In this document: positions 17,021 through 27,288 of the stretch, one piece after another
Numbering within the stretch: the stretch's first letter is position 1
How the letters are laid out: each line of letters starts with the position of its first letter
From: Amycolatopsis sp. FBCC-B4732
Lineage (GTDB): Bacteria; Actinomycetota; Actinomycetes; Mycobacteriales; Pseudonocardiaceae
DNA: 64,000 nucleotides
Reading direction: 5' to 3'
Assembly (NCBI RefSeq): GCF_023008405.1
Contig: NZ_CP095376.1
Coordinates: forward strand, 2,194,001-2,258,000
Translations under genes and position numbers: made by a program
Notes under the pieces: generated by a model
What the model saw: the letters and a program-made list of their open reading frames with translations, nothing else
What the model was told of the DNA's origin: nothing
Databases searched by the model: none

Positions 17021-18541
17021 TCAGTGTGCGGTGACGTCCGTGCAGTCGAGGTCCTTCTCCGGCAGCCGCCCGCTGTCGAGGAACGTGACGGTCGCGTTGT
17101 CGGCGCACGCCGAACCCTCGTGGTAGACGTAGTGCCCGCCGTTGTCGACCCCGGCGAGCGCCGCGCGGTTCCCCAGTGCGCGGCGCAGCCCGACGCCCGA
17201 CTCCCACGGCGTGGCGTGGTCGCGGCGGTTCTGCAGGATGAGCGTGTTCCGCGCACCCCGGTCCGTCACGGTGACCGGCTTCTCGACCGGCCGCGGCCAG
17301 AACGCGCACGGCCAGATGTTCGCCGGCATGCCCGCGGTCAAGGGCCAGGTTTTCCGGTCGGCGGCGGTGGCACCGGCGTAGCTGCCGACGTCGTGGGACC
17401 ACTCGGCGTCCCCGCAGGTGAGCGCCAGGAACATGGCCGCCTGGTTGTCCGCGGGCACCCCCGGGGTGGCGGGGGTGTCGGCGAAGACCTGCTGGACGAC
17501 CTTGCCGTCGGCTTCGGTGAGCTGGCCGTCGGCCAGGTCCGCGGCGGCCTTCCAGACCTGGGCGAGCACCGGCAGCGTGTTGTTGTGGATCAGCAGGGCG
17601 TAGGTGAGCCCGCGCAGCATCGCCCCGCTCAAGGTCTGGTTCGTGCCCGGGACCGGCGCCGGCGTGCGGTCGAGCCGGTCGGCGAGCGCGAGGTAGGTCC
17701 GGGTGACGTCCTCGGGGGTCTTGCCGAGCCCGAGGGAGACGGCGACGGCGGCCGCGTCCGGGAACCGCTCGGCCATGCCCTTGCCCCAGCTCCGCGCTTC
17801 CCCGGCCCAGACGTGCGCGGGGTCGACGTTGCCTTCGAGGATCATCCGGTCGGTGTGGTCGGGGAACAGCGTGCCGTAGACGGTACCGAGGTAGGTGCCG
17901 TAGGACTGGCCCCAGTACGAGATCTTGGCTTCGCCGAGCGCTTCGCGGACGTGGTCGAGGTCGCGGGCGGTGTTGGCGGTGGTGAAGTAGCGGAGGTTCT
18001 CCCCGGCCTTGGCGGCGCACTTCCCGGCCGTGGCGCGGGCGGCCTCGACGTTCGCGTCGATCGAGCCGTCGGCGGCCGGGTAGGGGAACAGCGCGGCGAC
18101 GCTGGGGTTTTCGAGGCCGCAGGTCTGCGGGGTGCTGGTGCCGACGCCACGCGGGTCGAAGCCGATCAGGTCGTAGCCGTCGAGGACGGACTTCGGCAGC
18201 GTCGGCGCCATCGCGCCGGGGGTGTCGAGACCCGGCAGCGCCGGACCACCCGGATTCAGCAGCAGGACGCCGTGCCGCTTCGCGGGATCGGTGGCGCCCA
18301 GCCGGGAGACGACGACCTCGATCGCCGTGCCGTCCGGCCGGCCGTAGTCGAGCGGGACCTTCACCTTCGCGCAGGTGAGCCGGGGATCGCGGGCCGTGCC
18401 CGGCGCCGCCGCCGGGCACGGCCCCCACGCGAGCGCCGCGGCCGCCGGGTGGTCTTCGTCGTCCGCGCTGTCGCAGGCGGCCACCCCGGAAACGGCCAGT
18501 GTGGTGACCGCGAACGCCGCGGCCAGTCGTGTTTTCCTCAT
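17021..18541 (-). CDS. Lipoprotein alpha/beta hydrolase, tripeptidyl-aminopeptidase-like (S33)
   Basis: A 506-aa exported hydrolase. From ATG 18541 the protein starts MRKTRLAAAF, with a lipobox ending VAAC at about residue 23, so it is probably a lipid-anchored surface enzyme. It has an alpha/beta-hydrolase fold: an oxyanion region around LLLNPGGPA, GFDPRGVG, a nucleophile elbow YWGQSYGTYLG (GQSYG), and a C-terminal TAP-like cap with NRRDHATPWESG and GGHYVYHEGSACA containing the catalytic His. This layout matches secreted tripeptidyl aminopeptidases and proline iminopeptidase relatives of actinomycetes. The native peptide substrate is not known. Confidence 0.9.
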   Translation of the reverse strand: MRKTRLAAAFAVTTLAVSGVAACDSADDEDHPAAAALAWGPCPAAAPGTARDPRLTCAKVKVPLDYGRPDGTAIEVVVSRLGATDPAKRHGVLLLNPGGPALPGLDTPGAMAPTLPKSVLDGYDLIGFDPRGVGTSTPQTCGLENPSVAALFPYPAADGSIDANVEAARATAGKCAAKAGENLRYFTTANTARDLDHVREALGEAKISYWGQSYGTYLGTVYGTLFPDHTDRMILEGNVDPAHVWAGEARSWGKGMAERFPDAAAVAVSLGLGKTPEDVTRTYLALADRLDRTPAPVPGTNQTLSGAMLRGLTYALLIHNNTLPVLAQVWKAAADLADGQLTEADGKVVQQVFADTPATPGVPADNQAAMFLALTCGDAEWSHDVGSYAGATAADRKTWPLTAGMPANIWPCAFWPRPVEKPVTVTDRGARNTLILQNRRDHATPWESGVGLRRALGNRAALAGVDNGGHYVYHEGSACADNATVTFLDSGRLPEKDLDCTDVTAH

Positions 18542-18625
18542 GGGGGCGAAATTAGCGAGCACCGGCAAGGGAAAACGTCACCCCGGAGCGAGCAACGGGT
18601 GTAGCTCGCCCGGGGGACAGAAAGC

Positions 18626-20029
<1,404 letters not shown>

Positions 20030-20050
20030 TCACTTACCGCAAGCAGAAGA

Positions 20051-20069
20051 ACACGGCGTCTCGCCGTGT
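20051..20069. terminator. Small hairpin downstream of the PaaX-type gene
   Basis: ACACGGCG, a 3-base loop, then CGCCGTGT: a perfect 8-bp stem. It lies 76 bp past the stop of the PaaX-type gene and before the xylanase start, both on the minus strand. It could end the regulator transcript or be an operator for the xylanase. There is no U-tract, so termination is only suggested. Confidence 0.4.
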
Positions 20070-20075
20070 CGCAAA

Positions 20076-20095
20076 GACTTTCGATCGACTTTCGA
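20076..20095. promoter_or_regulatory. Direct repeat upstream of xylanase gene (candidate operator)
   Basis: GACTTTCGA occurs twice, at 20076-20084 and 20087-20095, an 11-bp period (one helical turn), 77 bp before the xylanase start. CGAAA-type words are common in xylanase promoters of actinomycetes, so a xylan-responsive repressor or activator site is plausible. The regulator is not identified in the window. Confidence 0.4.
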
Positions 20096-20144
20096 GGCCG
20101 GAGCCCGGGCAGGTGCGCGTGCGCTCGGCGGGGGAAGTGCCGCC

Positions 20145-21134
20145 TCAGCGGTGCCGCGCGTCGTCCAGGCGGCGAGCCTCGGCGGCCTGCTCGAACGGGG
20201 TGTCGCCGGCCGGGTGGCGGTCGCCCAGGCCGGCGAACAACGCGGCCACCTTGACGGAGTCGTGGTGGGTGGCCAGCTCGGCCAGTTCGGGGTCGGTGGC
20301 CGCGAGCACCTGCCGGAACCGGAGCTCGGCCAGCGGGCCGAGGCGGTCGTAGATCTGCAGGAACACCTTCTGGGCCCGGTCGCGCGCCCAGCCGGCGGGC
20401 AGCAGCTCGGCGGGCAGGTCCGGGTCGGTCTCGGGGAAGCGCCGCCAGTCCACGCGCAGTTCGGTACGGGTGTGCAATGCCTGCGCCGGGCTGATCAGGC
20501 CGGCGTCCAAGCCGGTGAGCACCTGCTCGTAGCGCTCGACGAACCCGTCGTACTCCCGGGCGAGCGGCTCGAGGTCGAACGCCGCGACCGCCGCGCCCGA
20601 ACCGGGGACCTCGGTGGCGCGGAAGACCGTCGCGCTGCGGAGGTCGAGTTCGCGCAGCGCGGTGAGCGCGGGTTCGGCCAGGTCGTGCGGGCTGACCCAC
20701 ACCCCGTCGTAGAGGGCGGCGAACCGCAGCACCCGCAGCCGCGACCGCAACGCCGTGCGCAGCCCCCGCTCCTGCTCCGGCACCGAGAACGTGACCACCG
20801 TCCACTGCCCGTCCCACGCGGGTGCGCTCGTGCCGAAGGTCAGCATCCGGTGCGTGCGCTCGATGATCACCTCGGACGTGCGCGCGGGGATGCCGTACGC
20901 CGTCGTCCGCCCGCTGCGCGACACCGTGAGCAGGCCGCGGGCGGCGAGCCGGCGGATCGCCGCCCGCGCGCTCGCCGGGCTGATGTCGAACTCGCCGAGC
21001 AGCTGCACCAGCGCGGCCGAGGGGATGTGCTCGTCGCGCCAGTACCAGAAGTCGCCGAGCAGGGACGTCAGCAGCAGCTGGGGCTCGGCTCCCTGCTGGG
21101 AGCGGGGCAGCGGCCCCGAGGGCGTCGCTGTCAT
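20145..21134 (-). CDS. PaaX-family transcriptional regulator
   Basis: A 329-aa regulator. The N-terminal winged helix-turn-helix (LLLTSLLGDFWY, SPASARAAIRRLAARGLL), the central ferredoxin-like domain (WTVVTFSVPEQERGLRTALR) and the C-terminal domain with WRRFPETDPDLPAELLPAGW are the full PaaX architecture. PaaX repressors of the family respond to phenylacetyl-CoA or other aryl-CoA thioesters. The ATG at 21134 (MTATPSG) removes a poorly structured 49-residue extension. The gene is divergent from the ABC transporter/CoA-transferase/dehydratase operon at 21345, so that operon is the obvious target. A CoA thioester made by the operon is a likely ligand (inference). Confidence 0.9.
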   Translation of the reverse strand: MTATPSGPLPRSQQGAEPQLLLTSLLGDFWYWRDEHIPSAALVQLLGEFDISPASARAAIRRLAARGLLTVSRSGRTTAYGIPARTSEVIIERTHRMLTFGTSAPAWDGQWTVVTFSVPEQERGLRTALRSRLRVLRFAALYDGVWVSPHDLAEPALTALRELDLRSATVFRATEVPGSGAAVAAFDLEPLAREYDGFVERYEQVLTGLDAGLISPAQALHTRTELRVDWRRFPETDPDLPAELLPAGWARDRAQKVFLQIYDRLGPLAELRFRQVLAATDPELAELATHHDSVKVAALFAGLGDRHPAGDTPFEQAAEARRLDDARHR

Positions 21135-21239
21135 CGCGCGCGTGCCTCTTCCGGGTTCGGGTCGGCGGCCGGCCGGGAGTGCCCGCCGCGGGTGTCCATG
21201 GTGGCAGTGCCGTCCGGGTGGCCGCTCCGAGGGGGTTGA

Positions 21240-21261
21240 ATCACGCGACACATCATGCGAC
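21240..21261. promoter_or_regulatory. Direct repeat in the PaaX/ABC divergent promoter
   Basis: ATCACGCGAC (21240-21249) and ATCATGCGAC (21252-21261) form a direct repeat with a 12-bp period in the 210-bp divergent intergenic region. It is the only clear repeated word there, and so is the best candidate operator for the PaaX-type regulator. Known PaaX sites are inverted repeats, so this is uncertain. Confidence 0.4.
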
Positions 21262-21344
21262 GATCGGCGCCCAGATAGCAACCAATTGATCCCTCGGGTT
21301 CCCGCGCCGCCTGCTCCGGGTGGCCTTCCTCAGGAAGAAACGAC

Positions 21345-22262
21345 ATGGGCTCCTCTCTTCGTCAATGGCGTCGAAGCTCGCTCGCCGCGGTCGCCGCCGG
21401 GCTCGTCCTGGCCGGCTGCACGGTCGAGGACGGCGCGGCCCCGGCGCCCACGGCCGCCGCGCTGACCGCCGACACCGCGTTGCACGACCAGCTGCCCCAG
21501 GCGGTCAAGGACTCGGGCGTCCTCCGGTTCGCCGGCGACTCCCACCCGCCGTACCGCACCGTCGGCCCGGACGGGAAGACCGTCACCGGCATCGACCACG
21601 ACTTCCAGCAGGCGCTCGGCCAGCTCCTGGGCGTGCGCACGGAAACCACCATCGTCAGCGGGCTCCCGGCCGCGCTGCAGGGCATGCTCAGCGGCCGCTA
21701 CGAAGCCTTCAACGGGCCGGTGAAGGCCACCGCCGAACGCGAGAAGCAGTTCGACACCGTCACGTGGATGACCACGCGGACCTCCTACGTGATCCCCGAA
21801 GGCTCCGCGGCGGGCATCAAGCAGGCCGCCGACCTGTGCGGCAAGCGCGTCGCCGTGGTCACCGCCAGTGTCGTGGAGGACCAGCTCGCCAAGCTGTCGA
21901 AGTTCTGCGAAGGCGCGCGGAAGCCGGCCGTGCAGGTGGTCGGGCTCGACGACACGAACGCCACGCTGCTGGCCGCGAAGTCCGGCCGCGCCGAGGCCGC
22001 CGGGATGACCCAGGCGGCCGCGATCGACGTGACCACCCAGCAGAAGGGGCAGTACGAGTACGTGACCCAGACCGAGGAGCAGGGCGCCACGAAGGACAAC
22101 CTCGCGCTGTACACGCCGAAGGCGGGCAAGCTCGGACCGGTGCTGCAGAAAGCCTTCGAGGAACTCTTCCGCAACGGAACCTACACGCGGATCATGCACC
22201 AGTGGGGCCTCGACGACGTCACCGTCCCGCAGCCGGTCTTCGACGCGGCGTCGGCGAAATGA
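21345..22262 (+). CDS. Amino-acid-type ABC transporter substrate-binding lipoprotein (SBP family 3)
   Basis: A 305-aa periplasmic-type binding protein. The signal peptide ends in a lipobox LVLAGC (Cys at about residue 25), so the protein is lipid-anchored outside the membrane. The SBP_bac_3 fold is shown by [36 protein letters not shown] and the C-terminal [15 protein letters not shown]. It is the first gene of a coupled operon: the next gene starts within its stop codon. Polar amino acids or small carboxylates are usual ligands. The downstream CoA-transferase and dehydratases suggest an organic acid or aryl amino acid derivative here (inference). Confidence 0.93.
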   Translation: MGSSLRQWRRSSLAAVAAGLVLAGCTVEDGAAPAPTAAALTADTALHDQLPQAVKDSGVLRFAGDSHPPYRTVGPDGKTVTGIDHDFQQALGQLLGVRTETTIVSGLPAALQGMLSGRYEAFNGPVKATAEREKQFDTVTWMTTRTSYVIPEGSAAGIKQAADLCGKRVAVVTASVVEDQLAKLSKFCEGARKPAVQVVGLDDTNATLLAAKSGRAEAAGMTQAAAIDVTTQQKGQYEYVTQTEEQGATKDNLALYTPKAGKLGPVLQKAFEELFRNGTYTRIMHQWGLDDVTVPQPVFDAASAK

Positions 22263-23134
22263 CCGCGGTGTCCACAGTGGAGGAAACGACGGCGCCCCCC
22301 GACGACGTCGCCGCCGCCCGCGGCCGGTTCCGCCCGCTGCGCTGGCTGTTCGTGCTCGTGCTGGCCGTGCTGCTCGCGCAGCTGGTCGTCTTCCTGGCCG
22401 GCAACTCCCGGTTCCAGTGGGACGTCGTGGTGAAGTACCTCTTCGAGAAGAGCGTCATGGCCGGCCTGGGCACCACGGTGCTGCTCGCGGTCGCGGCGAT
22501 GGTGCTCGGCTCGCTGGCCGGTGGTGTGGTCGCGGCGATGCAGCTGAGCGGGTTCGGGCCCGCCCGCTGGGTGGCGACGCTGTGGGTGGGCCTCTTCCGC
22601 GGGATCCCGCCGCTGGTGCAGCTGATCTTCTGGTTCAACCTCGCCTACCTGCTGCCGAAGCTCTCGATCGGCATCCCGTTCGGCCCGGTGTTCGGCACGT
22701 GGGACGCCAACAGCGTCATCACGCCGCTGACAGCCGCGGTGCTCGGCCTGTCGCTGGTCGAATCGGCCTACCTGGCGGAGATCTTCCGCGCCGGGGTGTC
22801 GTCGGTCGACCCCGGCCAGCGCGACGCGGCCCGCGCGATGGGCTACCCGCCGGGCCAGACGCTGCTGCGGATCGTGCTCCCGCAGGCGATGCGCGTGATC
22901 ATCCCGCCCGCGGGCAGCCAGTTCATCAACGTCCTCAAGGGCACCGCGCTGGTGTCGGTCATCGCGATGTCGGACCTGCTCCACTCGGTGCAGGTGATCT
23001 ACAACCGCACCTACGAGATCGTGCCGATGCTGCTGGTCGCCTGCTTCTGGTACCTGGTCGTGGTCACCGTCCTGACCGCCGGGCAGCGCCGGCTGGAGCG
23101 CCGGTTCTCCCGCGGCCACCGGGACGTCCGATGA
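22259..23134 (+). CDS. Polar amino acid ABC transporter permease
   Basis: A 291-aa inner-membrane permease of the His/Glu/Gln uptake type. It has a hydrophobic N-terminal segment [20 protein letters not shown], further membrane segments, and the conserved loop [20 protein letters not shown]...AARAMGY that contacts the ATPase (EAA motif). Start ATG 22259 overlaps the preceding stop (ATGA), and its own stop overlaps the ATPase start. A single permease gene is present, so the channel is likely a homodimer. A copy of the TCCACAGTGGA palindrome sits just after the start codon. Confidence 0.95.
   Translation: MTAVSTVEETTAPPDDVAAARGRFRPLRWLFVLVLAVLLAQLVVFLAGNSRFQWDVVVKYLFEKSVMAGLGTTVLLAVAAMVLGSLAGGVVAAMQLSGFGPARWVATLWVGLFRGIPPLVQLIFWFNLAYLLPKLSIGIPFGPVFGTWDANSVITPLTAAVLGLSLVESAYLAEIFRAGVSSVDPGQRDAARAMGYPPGQTLLRIVLPQAMRVIIPPAGSQFINVLKGTALVSVIAMSDLLHSVQVIYNRTYEIVPMLLVACFWYLVVVTVLTAGQRRLERRFSRGHRDVR
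22271..22281. repeat. 11-bp palindrome TCCACAGTGGA, copy 3
   Basis: Exact copy at codons 5-8 of the permease gene, again using an ACA codon. Confidence 0.5.
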
Positions 23135-23916
23135 CCGCCCCCGTGCTGCGGATCAGCGACGTCCGCAAGGAGTTCGGCCCGGTGACCGCGCTCGCGGGCG
23201 TCAGTCTCGACGTGCACGAGGGCGAGTCGGTCGTGGTGATCGGGCCGTCGGGCTCCGGCAAGTCGACGCTCGTCCGCTGCGCCCACCAGCTGGAGCCGAT
23301 CGACGGCGGGGCGATGTACCTCGACGGCGAACTGCTCGGCCACCGGCGCTCCCCGGGTGGCCTGCGCCCACTGACCGAGCGGCGGATCGCCGCCCAGCGC
23401 CGCCGGATGAGCATGGTCTTCCAGCAGTTCAACCTGTTCCCGCAGTTCACCGTGCTGCGCAACGTGACCGACGCGGCGATCCACGTCCACGGGCGCGATC
23501 GGTCCACTGTGGAGCGGGAGGCCCGTGAGCTGCTGGAGCGCATCGGGCTGGCCGGGCGCGAGGACCACTACCCGCGGCAGCTCTCGGGCGGGCAGCAGCA
23601 GCGGGTCGCCATCGCCAGGGCCGTGCTGGTCCGGCCGCGGATCATGCTGTTCGACGAGCCCACCAGCGCTCTCGACCCGGAACTCGTCGACGAGGTCCTG
23701 GCCGTCCTGCGGAACCTCGCCGCGGCGGGCACGACGATGGTCGTGGTCACCCACGAAATGGCTTTCGCCCGCGAGGTGGCCGACCGGTGCGTGTTCATGG
23801 AAGCGGGCCGGATCGTCGAGGAAGGGCCGCCGGGTGAGCTGTTCGCGCGGCCGCGGACCGAGCGGCTGCGGGCCTTCCTGTCCCGTCATCTGTCCGAAAA
23901 GGAGGGTGTTTCGTGA
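23131..23916 (+). CDS. Polar amino acid ABC transporter ATP-binding protein
   Basis: A 261-aa ATPase that drives the transporter. Walker A is GPSGSGKST, the Q-loop region is [14 protein letters not shown], the signature is [14 protein letters not shown], Walker B is [14 protein letters not shown], and the switch His is in [10 protein letters not shown]. Length and motifs match GlnQ/HisP-type proteins. It has 4-base overlaps with the permease upstream and with the CapA-like gene downstream (GTGA at 23913). An extra loop [15 protein letters not shown] after strand 2 is longer than in typical GlnQ. Confidence 0.96.
   Translation: MTAPVLRISDVRKEFGPVTALAGVSLDVHEGESVVVIGPSGSGKSTLVRCAHQLEPIDGGAMYLDGELLGHRRSPGGLRPLTERRIAAQRRRMSMVFQQFNLFPQFTVLRNVTDAAIHVHGRDRSTVEREARELLERIGLAGREDHYPRQLSGGQQQRVAIARAVLVRPRIMLFDEPTSALDPELVDEVLAVLRNLAAAGTTMVVVTHEMAFAREVADRCVFMEAGRIVEEGPPGELFARPRTERLRAFLSRHLSEKEGVS
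23503..23513. repeat. 11-bp palindrome TCCACTGTGGA, copy 4
   Basis: The T-centred variant of the dispersed palindrome, inside the ABC ATPase gene. Confidence 0.45.
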
Positions 23917-25052
23917 TCACTGTCGGCGCCGTCGGCGACCTCATCCTGGACGAGCCGGACCCGGAATCGTTCCTCGCCCCGGCCGCGCCGGTGCTGCGGG
24001 GGATGGACCTGGCCATCGGGCACGTCGAGGTGCCGCACTCGACCACGGCGGTCTCGCGCAGCACCGACGTCCCGGCGCCCCCGTCGGACCCGGAGGCGCT
24101 GAAAGCGGTGGCCGATGCGGGCTTCGCCGTCGTCACCCTCGCGGGCAACCACGTCTGCGACGCCGGGGACGGCGGGCTGGCCGACACCATCGCCTACTCC
24201 CGCGCGGCGGGGATGGTGACGGCCGGGGCCGGGCCGGACCTCGCGCAGGCCCGCCGCCCGGCGATCGTTGAGCGCGGGGGGCTGCGCATCGGCGTGCTGT
24301 CCTACAACTGCGTCGGCCCGCGCGACTCGTGGGCGACCTCCCGCAAGCCCGGCTGCGCGTACGTCCACGTCCTCACCCACTACGAGCTCGACCACGCGAG
24401 CCCCGGCGGGCCGCCGAAGATCTACACCTTCGCCGACCCCGACAGCCTCGAGGCGATGGCCGAAGACGTGCGCGCCCTGCGTGCCGAGGCCGACGTCGTG
24501 CTCGTGTCGCTGCACAAGGGCGTCGGGCACACCCCGGTCACGGTCGCGATGTACGAAGGCCCGGTCGCCCGCGCGGCGGTCGACGCCGGGGCGGACGCCG
24601 TGTTCTCCCACCACCCGCACATCATGCGCGGCATCGAGGTCCACCGAGGGCGGCCGATCTTCCACGGGCTGGGCAACTTCGTCACCGTCACCCACGCCCT
24701 CACGCCGGGAGCCGGCGTGGGCGCGGACGAGCTGCGCGCGTGGGCCGAGCGGCGGACCGAGCTCTACGGCTTCGCGCCGGACCCCGCCATGCCGTTCTTC
24801 CCGTTCCACCCCGAAAGCCGCAACACCGCCATCGCCTTCTGCCGCTTCGACGGAACCGGGTTGCGTGAAGCCGGTTTCGTCCCGTGCTGGATCGACGACC
24901 ACGGCCGTCCGGTGCCGGTCGGCGGTACCGCGCGAGGCGAGGCCGTGACCCAGTACGTCGAGGACATCACCCGCGGGGCCCGGCTCAACGGCCGGTTCAC
25001 CCCGCACGGCACCGAAGTGCTCGTCGATCTCTCCGAGGGGGCTCCTTCATGA
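23913..25052 (+). CDS. CapA-family metallophosphatase-like protein
   Basis: A 379-aa protein with the CapA / poly-gamma-glutamate-synthesis fold of the calcineurin-like superfamily. It keeps [16 protein letters not shown] in place of the usual NLE strand, [10 protein letters not shown], and the metal-ligand region [12 protein letters not shown] with GLGNFV. No signal peptide is seen, so this copy seems cytosolic, unlike many secreted CapA proteins. It lies between the transporter and the CoA-transferase with 4-base overlaps on both sides. A hydrolytic step on the imported compound, such as amide or phosphate removal, is possible but unproven. Confidence 0.85.
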   Translation: MITVGAVGDLILDEPDPESFLAPAAPVLRGMDLAIGHVEVPHSTTAVSRSTDVPAPPSDPEALKAVADAGFAVVTLAGNHVCDAGDGGLADTIAYSRAAGMVTAGAGPDLAQARRPAIVERGGLRIGVLSYNCVGPRDSWATSRKPGCAYVHVLTHYELDHASPGGPPKIYTFADPDSLEAMAEDVRALRAEADVVLVSLHKGVGHTPVTVAMYEGPVARAAVDAGADAVFSHHPHIMRGIEVHRGRPIFHGLGNFVTVTHALTPGAGVGADELRAWAERRTELYGFAPDPAMPFFPFHPESRNTAIAFCRFDGTGLREAGFVPCWIDDHGRPVPVGGTARGEAVTQYVEDITRGARLNGRFTPHGTEVLVDLSEGAPS

Positions 25053-26287
25053 CCGACCAGCCACTGGCCGGCCGCACCGTCGTCGACCTGACCACCGCGC
25101 TCGCCGGGCCGTACGCGACGCTGCTGCTCGCCGGGCTCGGGGCGACCGTGATCAAGGTCGAGAACCCGGCCACCGGCGGGGACTCCTCCCGCAACAACGC
25201 GCCCTACGTCGGCCGGGACGGGCTCAACCTCGCCCGGCGGCACGACGACGACCTGTCGGTGTCGATGCTGCTGCGCGGCCGCAACAAGCTCAGCGTCACC
25301 CTCGACCTGAAGAACCCGCGGTCGCACGCGGTGTTCACCGACCTCGTCCGCGACGCCGACGTCCTCGTCGAGAACTACAGCCCGGGCGTCACCGACCGGC
25401 TCGGCATCTCCTACGCCCACGTCCGGGAGGTCAACCCCCGGCTCGTCTACACCTCGATCAGCGGGTTCGGCGCCCAGGGCGGCCCGGGCTCCGGCAAGGC
25501 GATGGACTCGATCATCCAGGCGCTGAGCGGCGTGATGATGACCGCGGGCGAGCCCGACGAAGGCCCGGTCCGGTTCGGCCTGCCGATCGGCGACCTGCTG
25601 GCGCCGCTGTTCGCCGTGGTCGGCACGGTGTCGGCGCTGCTGCAGGCCGAACACACCGGCGAGGGTCAGCATGTCGACGTGTCGATGCTCGGCGCGCTGA
25701 CCTCGCTGGTCGCGTGCGAGCCGTTCGACGCCTTCGAAGCGGTCGGCCTGCCCCAGCGCACCGGCTCGATGGTGCCGCGGCTGGCGCCGTTCGGGATCCT
25801 GCCGGCGCTGGACGGTCACCTCGCGCTGTGCGCGCCGACCGACGCGTTCGCCCACGGCGTGCTCCGCGCGATCGGCCGGCCCGAGCTGGCCGAGGACGAC
25901 CGCTACCGCACGCGCGACCAGCGCGTCGGCGCCGCCGACGAGCTCCACGACCTCATCCGCGAGTGGTGCAGGGTGCGGCCGCTGGCCGAGATCCTCGCCG
26001 CGTTCACCGCCGAAGGCGTGCCGGCCGCCGAGGTCCGCGAGCCGCGCGACGCCGTCCGCGACCCGCTGGTGCTGGCGCGCGAGGAGGTCGTGCCGCTGCG
26101 GCACCCGCGCCACGGCGACGTCGCCGACCTGGCCGGGACCGGCGTGCCGATCCGGTTCTCCGCCGCCCGCGTTTCGCTGGACCGGCCGGCGCCGGGGCTG
26201 GGGGAGCACAACGAGCACGTCTACCGCGAGCTGCTCGGCTACACCGAACAGCAGCTGGCGGACCTGGCCGCGGAGGCCGTGATTTGA
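25049..26287 (+). CDS. Family III CoA-transferase (CaiB/BaiF/Frc type, FldA-like position)
   Basis: A 412-aa enzyme that moves CoA between carboxylates via an enzyme-bound anhydride. It has the family start LAGRTVVDLTTALAGPYAT, the CoA-binding region LGATVIKVENP, the catalytic Asp in GKAMDSIIQALSG, and VDVSMLGALTSL. ATG 25049 overlaps the CapA-like gene; the next gene starts at TTG 26284 within the stop. Being followed directly by two dehydratase-like subunits, it resembles FldA of the fldABC (R)-phenyllactate system, where the CoA-transferase activates the hydroxyacid. The real substrate is unknown. Confidence 0.92.
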   Translation: MTDQPLAGRTVVDLTTALAGPYATLLLAGLGATVIKVENPATGGDSSRNNAPYVGRDGLNLARRHDDDLSVSMLLRGRNKLSVTLDLKNPRSHAVFTDLVRDADVLVENYSPGVTDRLGISYAHVREVNPRLVYTSISGFGAQGGPGSGKAMDSIIQALSGVMMTAGEPDEGPVRFGLPIGDLLAPLFAVVGTVSALLQAEHTGEGQHVDVSMLGALTSLVACEPFDAFEAVGLPQRTGSMVPRLAPFGILPALDGHLALCAPTDAFAHGVLRAIGRPELAEDDRYRTRDQRVGAADELHDLIREWCRVRPLAEILAAFTAEGVPAAEVREPRDAVRDPLVLAREEVVPLRHPRHGDVADLAGTGVPIRFSAARVSLDRPAPGLGEHNEHVYRELLGYTEQQLADLAAEAVI

Positions 26288-27288
26288 GCGCCGTCGGGTA
26301 CGTCGGCGCCGACGTCCCGGTCGAGCTGATCACCGCGGCCGGCCTGCGGCCGCTGCGGCTGACCGGGAAGCCGGGCGAAGACAGCGCGCTCGGCGACCGC
26401 TACCTCGGCCGCGGCGTGGACCCGGTCGCCCGGTCGATCCTGACGCGGATCCTCGGCGGGGACTACGGGCCGCTCGAAGCCATCGTCGTCTCCCGCGACT
26501 GCGAAGCGTCGTTGCGCCTGTTCTACGCCTTGCGGGAGCTGCACCGGATCGAGCCGGCGCTGGGGCTGCCGCCGGTGCGCCTGGTCGACGTGCTGCACCT
26601 GCCGCACCACACGACCACCCGGTACGTCCACGCGAAGATCGCGCAGCTGCGCGAGTGGCTGGGCCGCTGGCGGCCGATCGGCGACGACGACCTCGCCGCG
26701 GCCATCACCGCGCACGACACCCTGCGCCGGTCGCTCAGCCGGCTCGCCGCCCACCGCCGGGCGAACCGCCTGAGCGGCACCCGGTTCCTCGAGGTCGTCG
26801 CGGCGACCACCGCGGTGCCGGTCGCCGAGGCCATCGCGCTCGTCGAACGCGAGCCGGCCGTCGAAGGGCCCGAGGCCGAGGGGGTGCGGGTGTTCCTCAC
26901 CGGCAGCTCCCACGACAGCCCTGCCGTTTACGAAACGATGGAGCGCAACGGGTTTCTCATCGTGGGGGAGGACCACGACTGGGGCGAGCTGCTCTTCGCC
27001 CGGACCTGCGCGGCGCCGACGGAACTCGCGCTGGCCGAGCGCTACCAGCACAACGGTCCGGCCGCCCCGCGCGCGTCCATCCGGCAGCGGGCGGCGCACA
27101 CCGCCGCGGCCGCCCGCGCTTGCGGTGCGGAGGTGCTGTTGTCCTACGCGCGCGTGCACGACGACGCACCGCCGTGGGACTTCCCGGAACAGCGGGCCGC
27201 GACGGGACTGCCCGCGGTCCTGGCCGAGCGTCAGCCCTACGGCGAACTGACCGGCGACGCGCTGGCGGCGCTGGGTGCGGCGGCATGA
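26284..27288 (+). CDS. 2-hydroxyacyl-CoA dehydratase-like subunit (HgdC/FldC/BcrC-type), altered cysteines
   Basis: A 334-aa protein, TTG start overlapping the CoA-transferase stop (TTGA). The family order is visible: VGADVPVELITAAGLRPLRL, VVSRDCEASLRLFYAL and GEDHDWGELLFARTCA. Two of the three cysteines that normally bind the [4Fe-4S] cluster seem kept (SRDC and ARTC). The early positions that are Cys in the family read GAD and DPVARS here. Classical members dehydrate 2-hydroxyacyl-CoA or reduce aryl-CoA by one-electron chemistry under anaerobic conditions. The role in this probably aerobic host is unclear. Confidence 0.8.
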   Translation: MSAVGYVGADVPVELITAAGLRPLRLTGKPGEDSALGDRYLGRGVDPVARSILTRILGGDYGPLEAIVVSRDCEASLRLFYALRELHRIEPALGLPPVRLVDVLHLPHHTTTRYVHAKIAQLREWLGRWRPIGDDDLAAAITAHDTLRRSLSRLAAHRRANRLSGTRFLEVVAATTAVPVAEAIALVEREPAVEGPEAEGVRVFLTGSSHDSPAVYETMERNGFLIVGEDHDWGELLFARTCAAPTELALAERYQHNGPAAPRASIRQRAAHTAAAARACGAEVLLSYARVHDDAPPWDFPEQRAATGLPAVLAERQPYGELTGDALAALGAAA

